Assembly (NCBI RefSeq): GCF_015832195.1
Contig: NC_052018.1
Location: 38,879,052 to 38,943,051, forward strand
Direction of reading: 5' to 3'
DNA: 64,000 bases
DNA from: Motacilla alba alba
Lineage: Eukaryota; Chordata; Aves; Passeriformes; Motacillidae
Shown here: positions 24,942-37,640 of the stretch, one piece after another
Numbering within the stretch: the stretch's first letter is position 1
How the letters are laid out: the number at the start of each line of letters is the position of its first letter
Program-made: the position numbers and the translations under genes
The notes under the pieces: model-generated
Databases searched by the model: none
Seen by the model: the letters and a program-made list of their open reading frames with translations, nothing else
What the model was told of the DNA's origin: nothing

Positions 24942-26571
24942 ACAGAGGAGGCAAAATCAGGAGAAAAAATCAAGAAGGAAGACACAACTTTGATGGGAGG
25001 ATGTGAGAGACATAGCATGGATAGTGAAGAAAAAAAAAAAAGGCAAAAAATTTCATGGGCGAAGTGAAAGGCATCGAAAGGCATGGGATGGCATCAAGTG
25101 CAGGGACATGGAGCAAAGATAGCCCAATTGGTGCCCATTGAAATCGCAAGATTCCGTTTCCCTTCCCGAAAGGAAATTTCATTTCCTTTCGGGAAGGGAA
25201 ACGGAATCTTGCGAACCCAAAAAGAAAGGCTTACAAAGCCTCTGGAAAGGAGATAGGATCAAATGAAATGCAACCGAAAAAAAGGCCAAAATCCCAGAAA
25301 ACTGGGACACGGACAGCCTCCCAGAAAATGGTCTGGCAGGCAATGAGGTGCCGTGCAAAGGAGCAAAACATGCCAAAAGGAAGCTCACAGACCTTGCAAC
25401 CTCAGGAGAAAAATCAAAGAGGAGGACACAACTTTGTGGGGAAGATATCTGAGACAAGGTAAGGATACTAAAAAAAAAACAATTAAAAAATTGTGGCAGA
25501 AGTGAAAGCCATCAAAAAGCATGGGATGGCCTCAGCTGAAGAGATATGGAGCAAAGCTTGCCAAGATTGATGGCCATTGAAATCCTGGAAACAGCAAAGA
25601 AGGACTCACAAACACTGGGGAATGGGGAGACCATCAAAGGAAATGCAATTGAAAGTAAAAAAAAAAAATGGGAGATTGGGTGACTACAAGAAAATGGACC
25701 AGGATTCCATGCGGTGCAGTGCAAAGGGCCAAAACATGGCAAAAGTAAGCTGACAGAGGAGGCAAAATCAGGAGAAAAAATCAAGAAGGAAGACACAACT
25801 TTGATGGGAGGATGTGAGAGACATAGCATGGATACTGAAGAAAAAAAAAAAAGGCAAAAAAATTTCATGGGCGAAGTGAAAGGCATCGAAAGGCATGGGA
25901 TGGCATCAAGTGCAGGGACATGGAGCAAAGATAGCCCAATTGGTGCCCATTGAAATCGCAAGATTCCGTTTCCCTTCCCGAAAGGAAATTTCATTTCCTT
26001 TCGGGAAGGGAAACGGAATCTTGCGAACCCAAAAAGAAAGGCTTACAAAGCCTCTGGAAAGGAGATAGGATCAAATGAAATGCAACCGAAAAAAAGGCCA
26101 AAATCCCAGAAAACTGGGACACGGACAGCCTCCCAGAAAATGGTCTGGGAGGCAATGAGGTGCCGTGCAAAGGAGCAAAACATGCCAAAAGGAAGCTCAC
26201 AGACCTTGCAACATCAGGAGAAAAATCAAAGAGGAGGACACAACTTTGTGGGGAAGATATCTGAGACAAGGTAAGGATACTAAAAAAAAAAAATAAAAAA
26301 ATCGTGGCAGAAGTGAAAGCCATCAAAAAGCATGGGATGGCCTCAGCTGAAGAGATATGGAGCAAAGCTTGCCAAGATTGTTCGCCATTGAAATCCTGGA
26401 AACAGCAAAGAAGGACTCACAAACACTGGGGAATGCAGAGACCATGAAAGGAAATGCAATTGAAAGGGAAAAAAAAAAATTGGGAGATTGGGTGACTACA
26501 AAAAAAATGGACCAGGATTCCATGCGGTGCAGTGCAAAGGGCCAAAACATGGCAAAAGTAAGCTCACAGAG

Positions 26572-27105
26572 TGTAGGGTTGCTGTCTCTTCTTGGGCCGG
26601 TGCCGCCAGTTCACCTTTAGCTCCGAGACCGTCTCTTCCACGAAGCTGTCTGGTACTGCCCTCAGCCCACCTTCCGCCCAAGCCCGGATGTTGTAATGAA
26701 AAAGCCTCACCACAGAACAAAAGGCAGGAGGGCTTCTTGCTTGCTTGATCCAGAGAGATTTATTGAGGGAAAAAGTGAGGAGCAGCAGGGACACAACCTT
26801 CTCTGAAGGGGAGCAGAGGCAAAAAGCCCTGACAGTGGGCGGGGTGCGGGTATATGAACTCAGGGGGAGGTAGGAGAGGTTTAAGTAGGAGTCAGGGTGG
26901 GGTGACACAACGTGAACCAATAGGGAAAGGAGGTAGGAGTGGTTAGAACCTTGGAACCAATGGGGAACAGAAAACCAGGGAACTTTCTAGAACAGAGGAG
27001 TGAGAAGTGGATGACTGACATGATGACTGACATGTGCATTTGCACTATACACTTGTGGACTCCCAAGGCATTCTCCAGCTTTCTTCCTTCAGGCCACCTC
27101 CCACA
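26572..27105 (-). mobile_element. Solo LTR copy 7 (position-4 type)
   Basis: It has the same insertion site, flanks and length. It corresponds to copy 4 at an offset of 6495 bp. Confidence 0.93.
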
Positions 27106-27355
27106 ACAGAGGAGGCAAAATCAGGAGAAAAAATCAAGAAGGAAGACACAACTTTGATGGGAGGATGTGAGAGACATAGCATGGATAGTGAAGAAAAAAA
27201 AAAAAAGGCAAAAAATTTCATGGGCGAAGTGAAAGGCATCGAAAGGCATGGGATGGCATCAAGTGCAGGGACATGGAGCAAAGATAGCCCAATTGGTGCC
27301 CATTGAAATCGCAAGATTCCGTTTCCCTTCCCGAAAGGAAATTTCATTTCCTTTC

Positions 27356-28706
27356 GGGAAGGGAAACGGAATCTTGCGAACCCAAAAAGAAAGGCTTACA
27401 AAGCCTCTGGAAAGGAGATAGGATCAAATGAAATGCAACCGAAAAAAAGGCCAAAATCCCAGAAAACTGGGACACGGACAGCCTCCCAGAAAATGGTCTG
27501 GCAGGCAATGAGGTGCCGTGCAAAGGAGCAAAACATGCCAAAAGGAAGCTCACAGACCTTGCAACCTCAGGAGAAAAATCAAAGAGGAGGACACAACTTT
27601 GTGGGGAAGATATCTGAGACAAGGTAAGGATACTAAAAAAAAACAATTAAAAATTGTGGCAGAAGTGAAAGCCATCAAAAAGCATGGGATGGCCTCAGCT
27701 GAAGAGATATGGAGCAAAGCTTGCCAAGATTGATGGCCATTGAAATCCTGGAAACAGCAAAGAAGGACTCACAAACACTGGGGAATGGGGAGACCATCAA
27801 AGGAAATGCAATTGAAAGTAAAAAAAAAAATGGGAGATTGGGTGACTACAAGAAAATGGACCAGGATTCCATGCGGTGCAGTGCAAAGGGCCAAAACATG
27901 GCAAAAGTAAGCTGACAGAGGAGGCAAAATCAGGAGAAAAAATCAAGAAGGAAGACACAACTTTGATGGGAGGATGTGAGAGACATAGCATGGATACTGA
28001 AGAAAAAAAAAAAAGGCAAAAAATTTCATGGGCGAAGTGAAAGGCATCGAAAGGCATGGGATGGCATCAAGTGCAGGGACATGGAGCAAAGATAGCCCAA
28101 TTGGTGCCCATTGAAATCGCAAGATTCCGTTTCCCTTCCCGAAAGGAAATTTCATTTCCTTTCGGGAAGGGAAAGGGAATCTTGCGAACCCAAAAAGAAA
28201 GGCTTACAAAGCCTCTGGAAAGGAGATAGGATCAAATGAAATGCAACCGAAAAAAAGGCCAAAATCCCAGAAAACTGGGACACGGACAGCCTCCCAGAAA
28301 ATGGTCTGGGAGGCAATGAGGTGCCGTGCAAAGGAGCAAAACATGCCAAAAGGAAGCTCACAGACCTTGCAACATCAGGAGAAAAATCAAAGAGGAGGAC
28401 ACAACTTTGTGGGGAAGATATCTGAGACAAGGTAAGGATACTAAAAAAAAAAATAAAAAAATCGTGGCAGAAGTGAAAGCCATCAAAAAGCATGGGATGG
28501 CCTCAGCTGAAGAGATATGGAGCAAAGCTTGCCAAGATTGATGGCCATTGAAATCCTGGAAACAGCAAAGAAGGACTCACAAACACTGGGGAATGGGGAG
28601 ACCATCAAAGGAAATGCAATTGAAAGTAAAAAAAAAAAATGGGAGATTGGGTGACTACAAGAAAATGGACCAGGATTCCATGCGGTGCAGTGCAAAGGGC
28701 CAAAAC
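27356..28706 (+). repeat. Higher-order repeat positions 5-6, cut by the assembly gap
   Basis: Two LTR-free units start at 27356 and 28164; the second is interrupted by the N run. The junction before 28164 has the private change GGGAAAGGGAATC for GGGAAACGGAATC, also present before 21671. That ties this segment to positions 5-6 of the preceding copy. Confidence 0.85.
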
Positions 28707-29706
28707 NNNNNNNNNNNNNNNNNNNNNNNNNNNNNNNNNNNNNNNNNNNNNNNNNNNNNNNNNNNNNNNNNNNNNNNNNNNNNNNNNNNNNNNNNNNNNN
28801 NNNNNNNNNNNNNNNNNNNNNNNNNNNNNNNNNNNNNNNNNNNNNNNNNNNNNNNNNNNNNNNNNNNNNNNNNNNNNNNNNNNNNNNNNNNNNNNNNNNN
28901 NNNNNNNNNNNNNNNNNNNNNNNNNNNNNNNNNNNNNNNNNNNNNNNNNNNNNNNNNNNNNNNNNNNNNNNNNNNNNNNNNNNNNNNNNNNNNNNNNNNN
29001 NNNNNNNNNNNNNNNNNNNNNNNNNNNNNNNNNNNNNNNNNNNNNNNNNNNNNNNNNNNNNNNNNNNNNNNNNNNNNNNNNNNNNNNNNNNNNNNNNNNN
29101 NNNNNNNNNNNNNNNNNNNNNNNNNNNNNNNNNNNNNNNNNNNNNNNNNNNNNNNNNNNNNNNNNNNNNNNNNNNNNNNNNNNNNNNNNNNNNNNNNNNN
29201 NNNNNNNNNNNNNNNNNNNNNNNNNNNNNNNNNNNNNNNNNNNNNNNNNNNNNNNNNNNNNNNNNNNNNNNNNNNNNNNNNNNNNNNNNNNNNNNNNNNN
29301 NNNNNNNNNNNNNNNNNNNNNNNNNNNNNNNNNNNNNNNNNNNNNNNNNNNNNNNNNNNNNNNNNNNNNNNNNNNNNNNNNNNNNNNNNNNNNNNNNNNN
29401 NNNNNNNNNNNNNNNNNNNNNNNNNNNNNNNNNNNNNNNNNNNNNNNNNNNNNNNNNNNNNNNNNNNNNNNNNNNNNNNNNNNNNNNNNNNNNNNNNNNN
29501 NNNNNNNNNNNNNNNNNNNNNNNNNNNNNNNNNNNNNNNNNNNNNNNNNNNNNNNNNNNNNNNNNNNNNNNNNNNNNNNNNNNNNNNNNNNNNNNNNNNN
29601 NNNNNNNNNNNNNNNNNNNNNNNNNNNNNNNNNNNNNNNNNNNNNNNNNNNNNNNNNNNNNNNNNNNNNNNNNNNNNNNNNNNNNNNNNNNNNNNNNNNN
29701 NNNNNN
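28707..29706. other. Assembly gap, exactly 1000 Ns
   Basis: The run is exactly 1000 Ns inside the array, which suggests a placeholder rather than a measured length. Unit phase does not support 1000 bp: sequence stops about 543 bp into one unit and resumes about 124 bp before the next start, so the missing LTR-free length should be near 144 bp, or 144 plus a multiple of 811. The array is probably longer than shown, and LTR-bearing units may be missing. Confidence 0.97.
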
Positions 29707-30640
29707 AAAGGCATCGAAAGGCATGGGATGGCATCAAGTGCAGGGACATGGAGCAAAGATAGCCCAATTGGTGCCCATTGAAATCGCAAGATTCCGTTTC
29801 CCTTCCCGAAAGGAAATTTCATTCCCTTTCGGGAAGGGAAACGGAATCTTGCGAACCCAAAAAGAAAGGCTTACAAAGCCTCTGGAAAGGAGATAGGATC
29901 AAATGAAATGCAACCGAAAAAAAGGCCAAAATCCCAGAAAACTGGGACACGGACAGCATCCCAGAAAATGGTCTGGCAGGCAATGAGGTGCCGTGCAAAG
30001 GAGCAAAACATGCCAAAAGGAAGCTCACAGACCTTGCAACATCAGGAGAAAAATCAAAGTGGAGGACACAACATTGTGGGGAAGATATCTGAGACAAGGT
30101 AAGGATACTAAAAAAAAACAATAAAAAAATCGTGGCAGAAGTGAAAGCCATCAAAAAGCATGGGATGGCCTCAGCTGAAGAGATATGGAGCAAAGCTTGC
30201 CAAGATTGATCGCCATTGAAATCCTGGAAACAGCAAAGAAGGACTCACAAACACTGGGGAATGGGGAGACCATCAAAGGAAATGCAATTGAAAGTAAAAA
30301 AAAAAAATTGGGAGATTGGGTGACTACAAGAAAATGGACCAGGATTCCATGCGGTGCAGTGCAAAGGGCCAAAACATGGCAAAAGTAAGCTGACAGAGGA
30401 GGCAAAATCAGGAGAAAAAATCAAGAAGGAAGACACAACTTTGATGGGAGGATGTGAGAGACATAGCATGGATACTGAAGAAAAAAAAAAAGGCAAAAAA
30501 TTTCATGGGCGAAGTGAAAGGCATCGAAAGGCATGGGATGGCATCAAGTGCAGGGACATGGAGCAAAGATAGCCCAATTGGTGCCCATTGAAATCGCAAG
30601 ATTCCGTTTCCCTTCCCGAAAGGAAATTTCATTTCCTTTC
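29707..30640 (+). repeat. Unit remnant plus orphan LTR-free unit after the gap
   Basis: A 124-bp unit tail precedes a complete unit at 29831-30640. This unit has the AAACAATAAAAAAA tract and GATCGCC, as in the left domain (for example unit 11926), not the variants expected at this position of the higher-order repeat. It also has private changes: CATTCCCTTTCGGG in the palindrome centre, GACAGCATCCC, AAGTGGAGG and ACAACATTG. Confidence 0.85.
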
Positions 30641-32830
30641 GGGAAGGGAAACGGAATCTTGCGAACCCAAAAAGAAAGGCTTACAAAGCCTCTGGAAAGG
30701 AGATAGGATCAAATGAAATGCAACCGAAAAAAAGGCCAAAATCCCAGAAAACTGGGACACGGACAGCCTCCCAGAAAATGGTCTGGGAGGCAATGAGGTG
30801 CCGTGCAAAGGAGCAAAACATGCCAAAAGGAAGCTCACAGACCTTGCAACCTCAGGAGAAAAATCAAAGAGGAGGACACAACTTTGTGGGGAAGATATCT
30901 GAGACAAGGTAAGGATACTAAAAAAAAACAATTAAAAAATTGTGGCAGAAGTGAAAGCCATCAAAAAGCATGGGATGGCCTCAGCTGAAGAGATATGGAG
31001 CAAAGCTTGCCAAGATTGATGGCCATTGAAATCCTGGAAACAGCAAAGAAGGACTCACAAACACTGGGGAATGGGGAGACCATCAAAGGAAATGCAATTG
31101 AAAGTAAAAAAAAAAAATGGGAGATTGGGTGACTACAAGAAAATGGACCAGGATTCCATGCGGTGCAGTGCAAAGGGCCAAAACATGGCAAAAGTAAGCT
31201 GACAGAGGAGGCAAAATCAGGAGAAAAAATCAAGAAGGAAGACACAACTTTGATGGGAGGATGTGAGAGACATAGCATGGATACTGAAGAAAAAAAAAAA
31301 AGGCAAAAAATTTCATGGGCGAAGTGAAAGGCATCGAAAGGCATGGGATGGCATCAAGTGCAGGGACATGGAGCAAAGATAGCCCAATTGGTGCCCATTG
31401 AAATCGCAAGATTCCGTTTCCCTTCCCGAAAGGAAATTTCATTTCCTTTCGGGAAGGGAAACGGAATCTTGCGAACCCAAAAAGAAAGGCTTACAAAGCC
31501 TCTGGAAAGGAGATAGGATCAAATGAAATGCAACCGAAAAAAAGGCCAAAATCCCAGAAAACTGGGACACGGACAGCCTCCCAGAAAATGGTCTGGGAGG
31601 CAATGAGGTGCCGTGCAAAGGAGCAAAACATGCCAAAAGGAAGCTCACAGACCTTGCAACATCAGGAGAAAAATCAAAGAGGAGGACACAACTTTGTGGG
31701 GAAGATATCTGAGACAAGGTAAGGATACTAAAAAAAAAAAATAAAAAAATCGTGGCAGAAGTGAAAGCCATCAAAAAGCATGGGATGGCCTCAGCTGAAG
31801 AGATATGGAGCAAAGCTTGCCAAGATTGATCGCCATTGAAATCCTGGAAACAGCAAAGAAGGACTCACAAACACTGGGGAATGCAGAGACCATCAAAGGA
31901 AATGCAATTGAAGGGGAAAAAAAAAATTGGGAGATTGGGTGACTACAAGAAAATGGACCAGGATTCCATGCGGTGCAGTGCAAAGGGCCAAAACATGGCA
32001 AAAGTAAGCTGACAGAGGAGGCAAAATCAGGAGAAAAAATCAAGAAGGAAGACACAACTTTGATGGGAGGATGTGAGAGACATAGCATGGATACTGAAGA
32101 AAAAAAAAAGGGAAAAAATTTCATGGGCGAAGTGAAAGGCATCGAAAGGCATGGGATGGCATCAAGTACAGGGACATGGAGCAAAGATAGCCCAATTGGT
32201 GCCCATTGAAATCGCAAGATTCCGTTTCCCTTCCCGAAAGGAAATTTCATTTCCTTTCGGGAAGGGAAACGGAATCTTGCGAACCCAAAAAGAAAGGCTT
32301 ACAAAGCCTCTGGAAAGGAGATAGGATCAAATGAAATGCAACCGAAAAAAAGGCCAAAATCCCAGAAAACTGGGACACGGACAGCCTCCCAGAAAATGGT
32401 CTGGCAGGCAATGAGGTGCCGTGCAAAGGAGCAAAACATGCCAAAAGGAAGCTCACAGACCTTGCAACATCAGGAGAAAAATCAAAGAGGAGGACACAAC
32501 TTTGTGGGGAAGATATCTGAGACAAGGTAAGGATACTAAAAAAAAAAAAAAAAAAAAAATCGTGGCAGAAGTGAAAGCCATCAAAAAGCATGGGATGGCC
32601 TCAGCTGAAGAGATATGGAGCAAAGCTTGCCAAGATTGATGGCCATTGAAATCCTGGAAACAGCAAAGAAGGACTCACAAACACTGGGGAATAGGGAGAC
32701 CATCAAAGGAAATGCAATTGAAAGTAAAAAAAAAAAAATTGGGAGATTGGGTGACTACAAAAAAAATGGACCAGGATTCCATGCGGTGCAGTGCAAAGGG
32801 CCAAAACATGGCAAAAATAAGCTCACAGAG

Positions 32831-33364
32831 TGTAGGGTTGCTGTCTCTTCTTGGGCCGGTGCGGCCAGGCCACCTTTAGCTCCGAGACCGTCTCTTCCAC
32901 GCAGCTGTCTGGTACTGCCCTCAGCCCACCTTCCACCCAAGCCCGGATGTTGTAATGAAAAAGCCTCACCACAGAATAAAAGGCAGGAGGGCTTCTTGCT
33001 TGCTTGATCCAGAGAGATTTATTGAGGGAAAAAGTGAGGAGCAGCAGGGACACAACCTTCTCTGAAGGGGAGCAGAGGCAAAAAGCCCTGACAGTGGGCG
33101 GGGTGCGGGTATATGAACTCAGGGGGAGGTAGGAGAGGTTTAAGTAGGAGTCAGGGTGGGGTGACACAACGTGAACCAATAGGGAAAGGAGGTAGGAGTG
33201 GTTAGAACCTTGGAACCAATGGGGAACAGAAAACCAGGGAACTTTCTAGAACAGAGGAGTGAGAAGTGGATGACTGACATGATGACTGACATGTGCATTT
33301 GCACTATACACTTGTGGACTCCCAAGGCATTCTCCAGCTTTCTTCCTTCAGGCCACCTCCCACA
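32831..33364 (-). mobile_element. Solo LTR copy 8 (position-1 type)
   Basis: It has the same site, flanks and length. It matches copy 2 at an offset of 16266 bp, including GCGGCCAGGCC and CTTCCACCC. Confidence 0.93.
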
Positions 33365-34181
33365 ACAGAGGGGGCAAAATCAGGAGAAAAAATCAAGAAG
33401 GAAGACACAACTTTGATGGGAGGATGTGAGAGACATAGCATGGATACTGAAGAAAAAAAAGAAAAGGCAAAAAATTTCATGGGCGAAGTGAAAGGCATCG
33501 AAAGGCATGGGATGGCATCAAGTGCAGGGACATGGAGCAAAGATAGCCCAATTGGTGCCCATTGAAATCGCAAGATTCCGTTTCCCTTCCCGAAAGGAAA
33601 TTTCATTTCCTTTCGGGAAGGGAAACGGAATCTTGCGAACCCAAAAAGAAAGGCTTACAAAGCCTCTGGAAAGGAGATAGGATCAAATGAAATGCAACCG
33701 AAAAAAAGGCCAAAATCCCAGAAAACTGGGACACGGACAGCCTCCCAGAAAATGGTCTGGCAGGCAATGAGGTGCCGTGCAAAGGAGCAAAACATGCCAA
33801 AAGGAAGCTCACAGACCTTGCAACCTCAGGAGAAAAATCAAAGAGGAGGACACAACTTTGTGGGGAAGATATCTGAGACAAGGTAAGGATACTAAAAAAA
33901 ACAATTAAAAAATTGTGGCAGAAGTGAAAGCCATCAAAAAGCATGGGATGGCCTCAGCTGAAGAGATATGGAGCAAAGCTTGCCAAGATTGTTCGCCATT
34001 GAAATCCTGGAAACAGCAAAGAAGGACTCACAAACACTGGGGAATGCAGAGACCATGAAAGGAAATGCAATTGAAAGGGAAAAAAAAAATTGGGAGATTG
34101 GGTGACTACAAAAAAAATGGACCAGGATTCCATGCGGTGCAGTGCAAAGGGCCAAAACATGGCAAAAGTAAGCTCACAGAG

Positions 34182-34715
34182 TGTAGGGTTGCTGTCTCTT
34201 CTTGGGCCGGTGCCGCCAGTTCACCTTTAGCTCCGAGACCGTCTCTTCCACGAAGCTGTCTGGTACTGCCCTCAGCCCACCTTCCGCCCAAGCCCGGATG
34301 TTGTAATGAAAAAGCCTCACCACAGAACAAAAGGCAGGAGGGCTTCTTGCTTGCTTGATCCAGAGAGATTTATTGAGGGAAAAAGTGAGGAGCAGCAGGG
34401 ACACAACCTTCTCTGAAGGGGAGCAGAGGCAAAAAGCCCTGACAGTGGGCGGGGTGCGGGTATATGAACTCAGGGGGAGGTAGGAGAGGTTTAAGTAGGA
34501 GTCAGGGTGGGGTGACACAACGTGAACCAATAGGGAAAGGAGGTAGGAGTGGTTAGAACCTTGGAACCAATGGGGAACAGAAAACCAGGGAACTTTCTAG
34601 AACAGAGGAGTGAGAAGTGGATGACTGACATGATGACTGACATGTGCATTTGCACTATACACTTGTGGACTCCCAAGGCATTCTCCAGCTTTCTTCCTTC
34701 AGGCCACCTCCCACA
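34182..34715 (-). mobile_element. Solo LTR copy 9 (position-2 type)
   Basis: It has the same site, flanks and length. It matches copy 3 at an offset of 16266 bp. Confidence 0.93.
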
Positions 34716-36349
34716 ACAGAGGAGGCAAAATCAGGAGAAAAAATCAAGAAGGAAGACACAACTTTGATGGGAGGATGTGAGAGACATAGCATGGATAGTG
34801 AAGAAAAAAAAAAAAAGGCAAAAAATTTCATGGGCGAAGTGAAAGGCATCGAAAGGCATGGGATGGCATCAAGTGCAGGGACATGGAGCAAAGATAGCCC
34901 AATTGGTGCCCATTGAAATCGCAAGATTCCGTTTCCCTTCCCGAAAGGAAATTTCATTTCCTTTCGGGAAGGGAAACGGAATCTTGCGAACCCAAAAAGA
35001 AAGGCTTACAAAGCCTCTGGAAAGGAGATAGGATCAAATGAAATGCAACCGAAAAAAAGGCCAAAATCCCAGAAAACTGGGACACGGACAGCCTCCCAGA
35101 AAATGGTCTGGCAGGCAATGAGGTGCCGTGCAAAGGAGCAAAACATGCCAAAAGGAAGCTCACAGACCTTGCAACCTCAGGAGAAAAATCAAAGAGGAGG
35201 ACACAACTTTGTGGGGAAGATATCTGAGACAAGGTAAGGATACTAAAAAAAAACAATTAAAAAATTGTGGCAGAAGTGAAAGCCATCAAAAAGCATGGGA
35301 TGGCCTCAGCTGAAGAGATATGGAGCAAAGCTTGCCAAGATTGATGGCCATTGAAATCCTGGAAACAGCAAAGAAGGACTCACAAACACTGGGGAATGGG
35401 GAGACCATCAAAGGAAATGCAATTGAAAGTAAAAAAAAAAAATGGGAGATTGGGGGACTACAAGAAAATGGACCAGGATTCCATGCGGTGCAGTGCAAAG
35501 GGCCAAAACATGGCAAAAGTAAGCTGACAGAGGAGGCAAAATCAGGAGAAAAAATCAAGAAGGAAGACACAACTTTGATGGGAGGATGTGAGAGACATAG
35601 CATGGATACTGAAGAAAAAAAAAAAAGGCAAAAAATTTCATGGGCGAAGTGAAAGGCATCGAAAGGCATGGGATGGCATCAAGTGCAGGGACATGGAGCA
35701 AAGATAGCCCAATTGGTGCCCATTGAAATCGCAAGATTCCGTTTCCCTTCCCGAAAGGAAATTTCATTTCCTTTCGGGAAGGGAAACGGAATCTTGCGAA
35801 CCCAAAAAGAAAGGCTTACAAAGCCTCTGGAAAGGAGATAGGATCAAATGAAATGCAACCGAAAAAAAGGCCAAAATCCCAGAAAACTGGGACACGGACA
35901 GCCTCCCAGAAAATGGTCTGGGAGGCAATGAGGTGCCGTGCAAAGGAGCAAAACATGCCAAAAGGAAGCTCACAGACCTTGCAACATCAGGAGAAAAATC
36001 AAAGAGGAGGACACAACTTTGTGGGGAAGATATCTGAGACAAGGTAAGGATACTAAAAAAAAAAAAAAAAAAAAAAAATCGTGGCAGAAGTGAAAGCCAT
36101 CAAAAAGCATGGGATGGCCTCAGCTGAAGAGATATGGAGCAAAGCTTGCCAAGATTGTTCGCCATTGAAATCCTGGAAACAGCAAAGAAGGACTCACAAA
36201 CACTGGGGAATGCAGAGACCATGAAAGGAAATGCAATTGAAAGGGGAAAAAAAAAAATTGGGAGATTGGGTGACTACAAAAAAAATGGACCAGGATTCCA
36301 TGCGGTGCAGTGCAAAGGGCCAAAACATGGCAAAAGTAAGCTCACAGAG

Positions 36350-36883
36350 TGTAGGGTTGCTGTCTCTTCTTGGGCCGGTGCCGCCAGTTCACCTTTAGCT
36401 CCGAGACCGTCTCTTCCACGAAGCTGTCTGGTACTGCCCTCAGCCCACCTTCCGCCCAAGCCCGGATGTTGTAATGAAAAAGCCTCACCACAGAACAAAA
36501 GGCAGGAGGGCTTCTTGCTTGCTTGATCCAGAGAGATTTATTGAGGGAAAAAGTGAGGAGCAGCAGGGACACAACCTTCTCTGAAGGGGAGCAGAGGCAA
36601 AAAGCCCTGACAGTGGGCGGGGTGCGGGTATATGAACTCAGGGGGAGGTAGGAGAGGTTTAAGTAGGAGTCAGGGTGGGGTGACACAACGTGAACCAATA
36701 GGGAAAGGAGGTAGGAGTGGTTAGAACCTTGGAACCAATGGGGAACAGAAAACCAGGGAACTTTCTAGAACAGAGGAGTGAGAAGTGGATGACTGACATG
36801 ATGACTGACATGTGCATTTGCACTATACACTTGTGGACTCCCAAGGCATTCTCCAGCTTTCTTCCTTCAGGCCACCTCCCACA
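36350..36883 (-). mobile_element. Solo LTR copy 10 (position-4 type), rightmost LTR
   Basis: It has the same site, flanks and length and corresponds to copies 4 and 7. No LTR-bearing unit occurs to the right of this one. Confidence 0.93.
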
Positions 36884-37086
36884 ACAGAGGAGGCAAAATC
36901 AGGAGAAAAAATCAAGAAGGAAGACACAACTTTGATGGGAGGATGTGAGAGACATAGCATGGATAGTGAAGAAAAAAAAAAAAAGGCAAAAAATTTCATG
37001 GGCGAAGTGAAAGGCATCGAAAGGCATGGGATGGCATCAAGTGCAGGGACATGGAGCAAAGATAGCCCAATTGGTGCCCATTGAAA

Positions 37087-37157
37087 TCGCAAGATTCCGT
37101 TTCCCTTCCCGAAAGGAAATGAAATTTCCTTTCGGGAAGGGAAACGGAATCTTGCGA
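37087..37157. repeat. Unit-junction palindrome with inverted loop
   Basis: The arms match the standard palindrome, but the 3-nt loop reads GAA instead of TTC. That is exactly the reverse complement of the usual loop, so the centre has been flipped relative to most other junctions. Confidence 0.92.
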
Positions 37158-37619
37158 ACCCAAAAAGAAAGGCTTACAAAGCCTCTGGAAAGGAGATAGG
37201 ATCAAATGAAATGCAACCGAAAAAAAGGCCAAAATCCCAGAAAACTGGGACACGGACAGCCTCCCAGAAAATGGTCTGGCAGGCAATGAGGTGCCGTGCA
37301 AAGGAGCAAAACATGCCAAAAGGAAGCTCACAGACCTTGCAACATCAGGAGAAAAATCAAAGAGGAGGACACAACTTTGTGGGGAAGATATCTGAGACAA
37401 GGTAAGGATACTAAAAAAAAACAATTAAAAAATCGTGGCAGAAGTGAAAGCCATCAAAAAGCATGGGATGGCCTCAGCTGAAGAGATATGGAGCAAAGCT
37501 TGCCAAGATTGATGGCCATTGAAATCCTGGAAACAGCAAAGAAGGACTCACAAACACTGGGGAATGCAGAGACCATCAAAGGAAATGCAATTGAAAGGGA
37601 AAAAAAAAAATGGGAGATT

Positions 37620-37640
37620 GGGTGACTACATGGCAAAAGT
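37620..37640. other. Microhomology deletion of about 48 bp inside a unit
   Basis: Other units read GACTACAAGAAAATGG, then later AAAACATGGCAAAAG. Here GACTACA joins directly to TGGCAAAAG. The lost stretch is bounded by the shared trinucleotide ACA, consistent with microhomology-mediated or slippage deletion. It occurs in one unit only. Confidence 0.85.

Larger units (their letters stand above)
20861..27355 (+). repeat. Higher-order repeat, complete six-unit copy (6495 bp)
   Basis: In the phase 5-6-1-2-3-4, units start at 20861, 21671, 22479 (LTR), 23836 (LTR), 25191 and 26003 (LTR). The length equals six 811-bp units plus three 540-bp insertions (LTR plus extra target duplication). Position-6 units share GAAGGGGAAAAA in the A-tract region. 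A complete second copy lies at 30641-37133, offset by about 9.78 kb. Confidence 0.9.
30641..37133 (+). repeat. Higher-order repeat, second complete six-unit copy (6493 bp)
   Basis: In the phase 5-6-1-2-3-4, units start at 30641, 31451, 32259 (LTR), 33615 (LTR), 34966 and 35776 (LTR). Unit boundaries run parallel to 20861-27355 with offsets of 9773-9780 bp, and differences are mostly A-tract lengths. After 37133 the pattern breaks: the next units have different diagnostic variants and no LTR occurs again. Confidence 0.9.

Noticed and set aside
28483..29896. Apparent open frames of 370-413 codons
   Set aside because: They consist almost wholly of the 1000-N gap.
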